Assembly: GCF_026340675.1 (NCBI RefSeq)
Contig: NZ_JAPEOX010000005.1
Span: 98,045-162,044 of the forward strand
Direction: 5' to 3'
Origin: Streptomyces sp. NBC_01264
GTDB taxonomy: Bacteria; Actinomycetota; Actinomycetes; Streptomycetales; Streptomycetaceae
DNA length: 64,000 nt
The stretch's first letter is position 1, and each line of letters opens with the position of its first letter. The notes below the pieces were generated by a model, which was given only the letters and a program-made list of their open reading frames with translations, was not told where the DNA came from and did not search any database. Below are positions 59,916-64,000 of this stretch, in pieces. The position numbers and the translations under genes are program-made.

Positions 59916-62579
59916 TCAGGCCCAGTCCAGGCCCAGCTGCGTGAGGGCGGCGTGCTGGTCGGCGGTGAGCTTGTCGCGCCTCGACTTGGTGTTCGAGACC
60001 CAGACGCCGAGCTTCACGGCCACCGGCTCTACCTCGCCGTCGACCGCGATTTCCTCGATGTGGGCGCGCGGGATCGGCCGGTGGGCGCCTTCGCGTTCGA
60101 CCCACTGCGTCAGGGCCGCAAGCCCCCGCTGGAACGCCTGCTTTGCCTTGCTCGGCCCCTTCGCCCCGCTACTGGCCGTGGAGGCGGGGGAGGGCGCCTG
60201 GTCGGGTTGTACGCCGAGCTTGGTCAGCCGTTCCTGCTGCTCGGGCAGGAGCCGCGTCCAGGTGGCCGGCTGTCTCTGCTGCTGGAGCCATTTGCCGACG
60301 TCGTCGCCGTCGAAGACGACGCCCGGCGCGATGTGGGGCAGGACGCCGTCGGCGTCGACCAGGTCGGCGAGCACGCGGTAGTGCCGCTGCCAGTCCAGGG
60401 GCCAGGGGCAGTCCCAGTCCTTGTCGATCGCGGTCAGCTGCGCCGCGCGGGTCGTCGCGGTGTCCTCGTTCTTGCCGAGGCCGTTTTTCGCGCCCTTGCG
60501 GCGGAGGTTGGCCATGTGCTGCCCGATGGGCACCATCGCCTCGCCCTCGCCCCACACTGCGTCCTGACGCGGCGCGAGGTGCCCCGTGGCCCGCCGGAAC
60601 GCGTGGAGCGCGGCGAGCTTGGCCTCCCACGCCTCCTCGCCCGGCTCCCACACCATGCCGGCTTCCGGGGCGTCCAGCAGGGTCTTGCGCCGTTCTTCGA
60701 GCTCTCCGGCCCGCAGGGCCTTCCGCTGCTGGTGGACCCACCTGCCCAGCGGGAAGTCCTTCGTGACGCCGACTTCGACCTCGACGTCGTAGGGGACGGC
60801 GTGGACGCCGGTGATCTCGTTCTCGGCCCGCCAGCGGAGCAGGGCCTGGTAGCCCTCCAGCCAGACCAGCGACTCCGGCCGGTAGACCCGGGTGCGCAGG
60901 AACGCGGCGATGGTGGCGGCGTCGCGGGGGCTGGAGAAGTGGAGCAGGGCTGCTTCGGCGGCGGCCTGCGTGTCGTCGTCCTCCTGGCCCTCGCCGTCGC
61001 CGCCGGCCCCGACGATCTGGCCGTCCTGGTCTCGCCGGACGTGAATCTTGCGCTTGCCGCTGGTGAGCGCGCGGGAAGCGAGCTGCTCGACCAGACGTTC
61101 GTCATGCGAACGCAAGCCCTGCAATACGGCTACAAGGGGGCGGAAGCTGGCGCTGGCGACCATGTCGTTCGGGTCTTCGTTCGGGTCCAGGAAGACCGGC
61201 ACGATGATACGGGCGATCTTGGTGGAGCCGTCCTTGTTGAGGCGGAGGGCGCGTCCGATGTTCTGGACGATCTCGACTTGGGAGCCGCGGGTGTCGGCGA
61301 AGCAGACGGCTTCGACTCCCCGCTCACCGGTGATGTCGACGCCTTCCCCGAGCACGCGGACGCTGGCGAGGAAGGCGCGGTGTACGCGGTGGCCGGTGGC
61401 GTTGATGCCGTTGGCGAACTGGCGCAGTACTTCGCGCCGCTCGGTGACGAGGTGGTCGCCGCACAGCCACGCCGACCAGACCCGGTCCGGCGGTACGTGG
61501 CGGCCGGCCTCCAGCTCGTAGAATTCCGCGTCGATCGAGGACTTGGGCAGCTTGCCGGCGGCGGCCAGGTCGGCGTCGGAGGTGTCGTTCATGTACAGCG
61601 CGGCGGCGGTCTCGGGGATCTTGTCCGCGAACGCGCGGGCTTCCTCGACCTTCTGGTGGAACGTCATGACCGTGCGCAGGTTGTGCGCCGCGGCGTGCTC
61701 CAGGAGCGCGGTCTGCAGCAGCGCCAGGCGCCGGCCCCGCTGTGCCTCCTCGGACTCTTCGAGGACGGGCGAGGGGTCGCGGATCTCCAGGACGTCGATC
61801 TCGAACCCGGCGAGGATGCCCCGCTCGATAGCCTCGGAGAGCCCGAGCTCGGCGAGCCACGCGCCGTAGGTGCCGTCCGGGTCGTCGGCCATGCTCGCGA
61901 GTTCCGGCTCCTGGCCGGCGGCGCCCCTCTGCGGCTGGGGGGAAGCCAGGATGCGTGGGGTGGCGGTGAGGTAGAGCCGGAAGTCTGCGGGAATGCGGGC
62001 GTTGTCATGGATCGCCGCCCATGGCCTGCCAAGATCGCCTGCGGTTGAGTGAGCCTCATCGATGACGGCGAGCGAGAACCCGTCCATCCGCTGTCCGTAC
62101 AGGCGGTCCCCGCCCGCCAGGGCGGCCTCCAGCGGCCCGCGGACTTGCCGCTTTCCTTCGGGCGCGTCAAGGTCTTCGCGGTCGACGAGGGAGGCGTATG
62201 TGGCGAACACGACGACCGGGCCTGAGCCGGCCCAAAGGGAGAGCTGGATCGGGTTGGTCGTGGTGCGCACGCCGAGCTCGTTGAGCACCGGGTCGTTCTC
62301 CAGCGAGCAGACGGCGATCATCGGGGCCCGGTGGCCCACCAGGCGCCATGCCTGGGCGGTCTGCGCGAGGAGGTCCAGGGTGGGGACGGTGACGAGGATC
62401 CGGCCGCCGGGGAAGCATTCCAGCGCACACGCGGCGGCCGTGATCGTTTTGCCGGACCCGGTCGCGGACACGATCGTGCCTCGCGCTCCATGCGGGGGCA
62501 CGGAGGACCTTGCAGGAAATCCCACCCATTTCCGGAACGCCGACTTCTGGTCCGCCTGGTGTTCTCGGAGCTGAATCAA
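59916..62579 (-). CDS. TtrA-like terminal helicase (DEAD/DEAH superfamily 2)
   Basis: An 887-residue helicase. It has motif I TIVSATGSGKTITAAA (residues 35-50), motif II AVIDEAHSTAGDLGRP, motif III LTATPR, and the motif V-VI region GEGVDITGERGVEAVCFADT plus VQNIGRALRLNKDG. The C-terminal 250 residues hold repeated helicase-associated units with conserved tryptophans (LGRWVHQQRKALRAGEL, GQHMANLRRKGAKNGLGKN, VGKWLQQQRQ, LGVWVSNTKSRRDKLT). Helicases of this design sit close to telomeres of Streptomyces linear replicons and are implicated in transfer. It begins with TTG 62579 overlapping the previous stop (TTGA). Confidence 0.88.
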   Translation of the reverse strand: MIQLREHQADQKSAFRKWVGFPARSSVPPHGARGTIVSATGSGKTITAAACALECFPGGRILVTVPTLDLLAQTAQAWRLVGHRAPMIAVCSLENDPVLNELGVRTTTNPIQLSLWAGSGPVVVFATYASLVDREDLDAPEGKRQVRGPLEAALAGGDRLYGQRMDGFSLAVIDEAHSTAGDLGRPWAAIHDNARIPADFRLYLTATPRILASPQPQRGAAGQEPELASMADDPDGTYGAWLAELGLSEAIERGILAGFEIDVLEIRDPSPVLEESEEAQRGRRLALLQTALLEHAAAHNLRTVMTFHQKVEEARAFADKIPETAAALYMNDTSDADLAAAGKLPKSSIDAEFYELEAGRHVPPDRVWSAWLCGDHLVTERREVLRQFANGINATGHRVHRAFLASVRVLGEGVDITGERGVEAVCFADTRGSQVEIVQNIGRALRLNKDGSTKIARIIVPVFLDPNEDPNDMVASASFRPLVAVLQGLRSHDERLVEQLASRALTSGKRKIHVRRDQDGQIVGAGGDGEGQEDDDTQAAAEAALLHFSSPRDAATIAAFLRTRVYRPESLVWLEGYQALLRWRAENEITGVHAVPYDVEVEVGVTKDFPLGRWVHQQRKALRAGELEERRKTLLDAPEAGMVWEPGEEAWEAKLAALHAFRRATGHLAPRQDAVWGEGEAMVPIGQHMANLRRKGAKNGLGKNEDTATTRAAQLTAIDKDWDCPWPLDWQRHYRVLADLVDADGVLPHIAPGVVFDGDDVGKWLQQQRQPATWTRLLPEQQERLTKLGVQPDQAPSPASTASSGAKGPSKAKQAFQRGLAALTQWVEREGAHRPIPRAHIEEIAVDGEVEPVAVKLGVWVSNTKSRRDKLTADQHAALTQLGLDWA

Positions 62580-63136
62580 AAGAATTCCCCTGATTCTGGA
62601 AGTACCTGTTTGACGGAAGTGATCCGGTAGTCGCCGTCTTGGTAGATGCTGCCGGGCCGGCCGAACATGCGCCGTGCGTGCTCGACGGCTGCCCCGCTCG
62701 AGGCCGCGAAGACGTGGCGGACCAGGTCCTCTTCGTCAGAGGAGCCGGCCGCCCGGCTTGTGATCCGGTAGACGCGGTGCCGCAGCACTTCGACCGGCAG
62801 TCCACCACCCGACTGTTCACTCCGGGCAGTTTCGGCGGCCATGCGCTGCACCCGCTGCTCTTCCCGCCGGGCTACCCGGCGGTCCTCGTCCGGGTTGTAC
62901 ACGGACATCTGCTGCTCCGTCATGACCTGCACGATCCGCGCCCATTCGAGCCTCTGGCACGAGGCGATGTCCAGCGCGGTCGGCTTGCGCGGCTCCTGGG
63001 GGCCGGCGAGTGCGCGTTCCTCGCGGTCACAGGCGGCCTGCCACTGGTCCTTCACCTCGCCCAGGACGAGTCCATGGGCCTGTCTGACCACAGAAATCCG
63101 CGCCAATTCATCCGGATGGTATTCGTAGACAGGCAT
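62576..63136 (-). CDS. Unknown protein coupled upstream of the terminal helicase
   Basis: A 186-residue highly charged protein (YHPDELARISVVRQAHGLVL, NPDEDRRVARREEQRVQRMA, VLRHRVYRITSRAAGSSDEE). ATG 63136 is the first start after the telomere-proximal gap. Its stop overlaps the helicase start, so the two are translated together and probably act together. No known domain. The helical middle may form a coiled coil. Confidence 0.7.
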   Translation of the reverse strand: MPVYEYHPDELARISVVRQAHGLVLGEVKDQWQAACDREERALAGPQEPRKPTALDIASCQRLEWARIVQVMTEQQMSVYNPDEDRRVARREEQRVQRMAAETARSEQSGGGLPVEVLRHRVYRITSRAAGSSDEEDLVRHVFAASSGAAVEHARRMFGRPGSIYQDGDYRITSVKQVLPESGEFF

Positions 63137-63263
63137 CCGCGAAACCTCACTCGATGTACCTGGAAGGTGTGGTGCTATTTCTCCAATGGTACATGCTGCA
63201 TCATGCTATAGTCGGCGTCCGAGCACATGACTGACGAGCAGCGGGAAGCGAAGGAGGACGCTA

Positions 63264-63638
63264 GTGGTCGAGAATCCTTGGACGCCCGCCCACCAGGCGG
63301 TCGAGTCCAGTGACTATGCCGAGCTGACCCGCCTCCTCGACGAAGGCGCGGACGTCAACGAGGTGTGCTGGGGGATGACCCTGCTGGAGCACGCCATTGA
63401 CCTGGAGGGGGACTCGGCACTCCAGTCAGGGACTCCCATCGACAGCCGCCTCACGGCGATACTGCTGGCCTACGGCGCCGACCCGATACCGCAACCCCCA
63501 GGGCGGATGAGCGCGGTGGACCTGGCCGACTCTTACGGTCACGACATCGCCTACCGCCTGATAGACCGAATCACTTCAGCTACTGCCAGCCGCCCGCGAA
63601 GCGGGCTGTGGTCCTGGAGGCGAAGCCGGAAGGACTGA
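63264..63638 (+). CDS. Ankyrin-repeat protein running into the telomere
   Basis: A 124-residue protein starting at GTG 63264 with an excellent ribosome site (AAGGAGG). Ankyrin-type repeats are visible (WTPAHQAVESSDYAELTRLL, DEGADVNEVCWGMTLLEHAI, LLAYGADPI, SAVDLADSYGHDIAYRLIDR). The last 20 residues (ATASRPRSGLWSWRRSRKD) are encoded by telomeric palindromes, so the natural C-terminus may have been altered by telomere exchange. It is likely a protein-binding scaffold of unknown partner. Confidence 0.7.
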   Translation: MVENPWTPAHQAVESSDYAELTRLLDEGADVNEVCWGMTLLEHAIDLEGDSALQSGTPIDSRLTAILLAYGADPIPQPPGRMSAVDLADSYGHDIAYRLIDRITSATASRPRSGLWSWRRSRKD

Positions 63639-64000
63639 ACAGGCGGGAGCGAAGCGGACGCCCAACGGGCCGAAGGCCGGACCCCGTGAAACGGGGTCAC
63701 CCAGGCCCGCACAGCGGGCCGTTCGGGACGGAGCGAAGCGGAGACGCGAACCGTCCGAAGCGAAGCGCAGGACCCCAGCCCGAAGGGCCGCCGGCACCGG
63801 CCCGGCGAAGCCGGGCCCCGCTGAGCGCAGCGAAGCGGTTCTTTTCCCAAGCGCGCAGCGCTTGGGGTCCCGTTGGAGCCCAAAGGGCTCCGCCCCGGAG
63901 CGAAGCGGAGGGGCTCCTCTCGCGAAGCGAGAGGTCATGGGCCGCAAAGCGGCCCCCGCCGAGCGCAGCGAGGCGGTTCAGTCCCAAGCGCGCAGCGCTT
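63585..64000. repeat. Telomere-like palindrome array of a linear replicon
   Basis: At least nine perfect palindromes with three-base loops: GGCCCGGC-GAA-GCCGGGCC, CCCAAGCGC-GCA-GCGCTTGGG, CCTCTCGC-GAA-GCGAGAGG, GGGCCGC-AAA-GCGGCCC, GGAGCCC-AAA-GGGCTCC, GGCCCGC-ACA-GCGGGCC, CCCCGT-GAA-ACGGGG, GGCC-GAA-GGCC and CCCGC-GAA-GCGGG. The CCCAAGCGC hairpin begins again at 63982 and is cut by the window edge. Such arrays form the folded 3' overhangs of Streptomyces telomeres. Confidence 0.85.

Noticed and set aside
59808..62048. A 746-codon plus-strand frame opposite the terminal helicase
   Set aside because: Low-complexity complement of the helicase frame. The minus strand carries all helicase motifs.

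Overview
The window is high-GC actinobacterial DNA, most likely from Streptomyces: codon use is strongly GC-biased, start codons are often GTG, and the gene families (IS6, IS1182, IS701 and ISAzo13 transposases, RHS toxins, Replic_Relax-type Rep, TrwC-like relaxase, TtrA-like terminal helicase) fit that genus. The last 400 bases are packed with short palindromes with three-base loops, the architecture of a Streptomyces linear-replicon telomere. With parAB, a rep gene, a conjugation operon and a relaxase in the right half, the simplest reading is the right arm of a large conjugative linear plasmid, although a chromosome arm carrying such a plasmid cannot be excluded.

Positions 1-34267 are an insertion-sequence graveyard. 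At least nine IS families are present (IS630, IS6, ISAzo13, IS1182, IS3, Tn3, IS256, IS701, IS5), many truncated or nested. Between them lie cargo islands: three small exported proteins sharing a C-x12-C signature (1127, 2968, 27671) and one unrelated small exported protein (3735); two 5'-truncated RHS polymorphic-toxin genes with different C-terminal toxins, each followed by an immunity gene (7827-11633 and 24027-26656); a TetR / flavodoxin / nitronate monooxygenase cassette (14627-17041); a Tn3-type resolution module (palindromic site, tyrosine recombinase, broken tnpA, 17157-21289); a cupin gene and a cut-off GlxA/AraC-type regulator; and a truncated integrase. Two IS6 copies are each split by an identical IS1182 copy at exactly the same 7-bp site. 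One IS256 copy carries an unrelated passenger gene with a Cys-His-Asp triad.

Positions 34268-45871 form a rightward plasmid-transfer operon whose first gene is cut by an IS256 copy. It encodes a charged disordered protein, a coiled-coil protein, an FtsK/TraB-type ATPase, small membrane proteins, zinc-ribbon-like proteins, a GGDEF protein coupled to an ASCH protein, and several unknowns. Perfect hairpins separate many of these genes. parA-parB run leftward (46153-48422), with two copies of a 13-bp palindrome as candidate centromere sites. A RelE/ParE-like toxin follows.

Positions 49480-55103 hold a candidate oriT, a TrwC-like relaxase, a repeat-rich 850-bp non-coding region, two tandem paralogues, and the replication gene. 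Downstream of rep, a GGGCAAGCCC repeat recurs as paired hairpins through 57.3 kb, a candidate replication origin. Positions 58027-63638 hold unknown genes, a DUF4238 gene, a terminal helicase of TtrA type coupled to a small upstream gene, and an ankyrin-repeat gene whose 3' end runs into the telomeric palindromes.
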